From Endomicrobiellum devescovinae (GTDB lineage Bacteria; Elusimicrobiota; Endomicrobiia; Endomicrobiales; Endomicrobiaceae), in NCBI GenBank assembly GCA_031255495.1, contig JAIRSK010000015.1, forward strand, positions 1 to 14,061: a DNA stretch of 14,061 bases. Direction: 5' to 3'. Below the pieces are notes generated by a model, which saw only the letters and a program-made list of their open reading frames with translations, was not told where the DNA came from and did no database searches. Shown here piece by piece: positions 13,929 through 14,061 of the stretch (within the stretch, counting starts at the first letter, position 1; each line of letters begins with the position of its first letter). The position numbers and the translations under genes were made by a program.

Positions 13929-14061
13929 AAGTAAGCTCAATAATATAGCGTAATTTTGTAAAAATATTTGCAGGGTCTTATTTTCATCAATCAATTTGTT
14001 TACCAACAGTCGCTGTTTAAGAAGATACCGCTTTATCAGGTGTATAATTAAGAGCTGGAGC
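13929..14061 (+). other. Gene-free end of window with candidate promoter elements
   Basis: No ORF, tRNA or strong terminator is seen after glyS. TTGTAA (13956-13961) and TATTTT (13979-13984) have 17-base spacing, and a perfect TATAAT lies at 14043-14048 without a -35 box; GGAG at 14057-14060 may be the ribosome binding site of a plus-strand gene starting beyond the window. A five-bp hairpin AACAG-TCG-CTGTT (14005-14017) has no T run. Confidence 0.3.

Noticed and set aside
1..14061. CRISPR array, insertion sequence, toxin-antitoxin or defence cassette
   Set aside because: No spaced direct repeats, transposase, integrase or toxin-like small gene pairs are visible; nearly all the sequence is assigned to housekeeping genes.

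Overview
The window reads as an ordinary, tightly packed housekeeping segment of an AT-rich bacterial chromosome. No mobile element, phage gene, CRISPR array or defence system is visible. The four tRNA genes lack an encoded CCA tail, many genes overlap or sit a few bases apart, and the codon use is strongly AT-biased. Together with the overall look of the proteins this suggests a bacterium of the Elusimicrobiota (Endomicrobium-like) type, possibly host-associated. That placement is an impression from the sequence and was not tested by any search.

Left block, minus strand (1-1274): a promoter at 1245-1274 reads leftward through ybgC (thioesterase), tadA (tRNA adenosine deaminase, TTG start overlapping ybgC) and into ssrA. 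The first 348 bases, which look empty of genes, are the 5' and central part of a tmRNA. All four pseudoknots can be paired by eye; the 3' tRNA-like end lies beyond base 1. Its predicted tag is long and unusual.

Middle block, plus strand (1303-9847): a near-consensus promoter drives tRNA-Cys, tRNA-Val, an Orn/Lys/Arg decarboxylase, a DksA/TraR-type regulator and an MscS-type channel. A second strong promoter overlaps the mscS stop codon and drives panD, tRNA-Pro, an RpoS-like sigma factor, apt, tRNA-Arg, glgP and a HAD phosphatase. A perfect 15-bp inverted repeat at 9805-9847 ends this run and probably works as a bidirectional terminator. tRNA genes are threaded between protein genes three times, so tRNA processing should cut these transcripts into mRNAs.

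Right block: on the minus strand lie a small secreted lysine-rich coiled-coil protein of unknown function and a dCMP deaminase whose promoter geometry predicts a leaderless mRNA. Divergently, glyQ and glyS encode the two subunits of glycyl-tRNA synthetase. The last 133 bases hold no gene, only a possible promoter for something downstream.

Functionally the genes cover translation quality control and decoding (ssrA, tadA, four tRNAs, glyQS), stress and transcription control (DksA-like, sigma factor, MscS), nucleotide supply (apt, dCMP deaminase), the CoA precursor beta-alanine (panD), polyamine or amino-acid decarboxylation, and storage-glucan use (glgP). I found no convincing undescribed system. 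The most interesting points are the atypical tmRNA tag, the arginine-rich tail on the sigma factor, the predicted leaderless dCMP deaminase mRNA, and non-canonical pairs in the anticodon stems of three of the four tRNAs.
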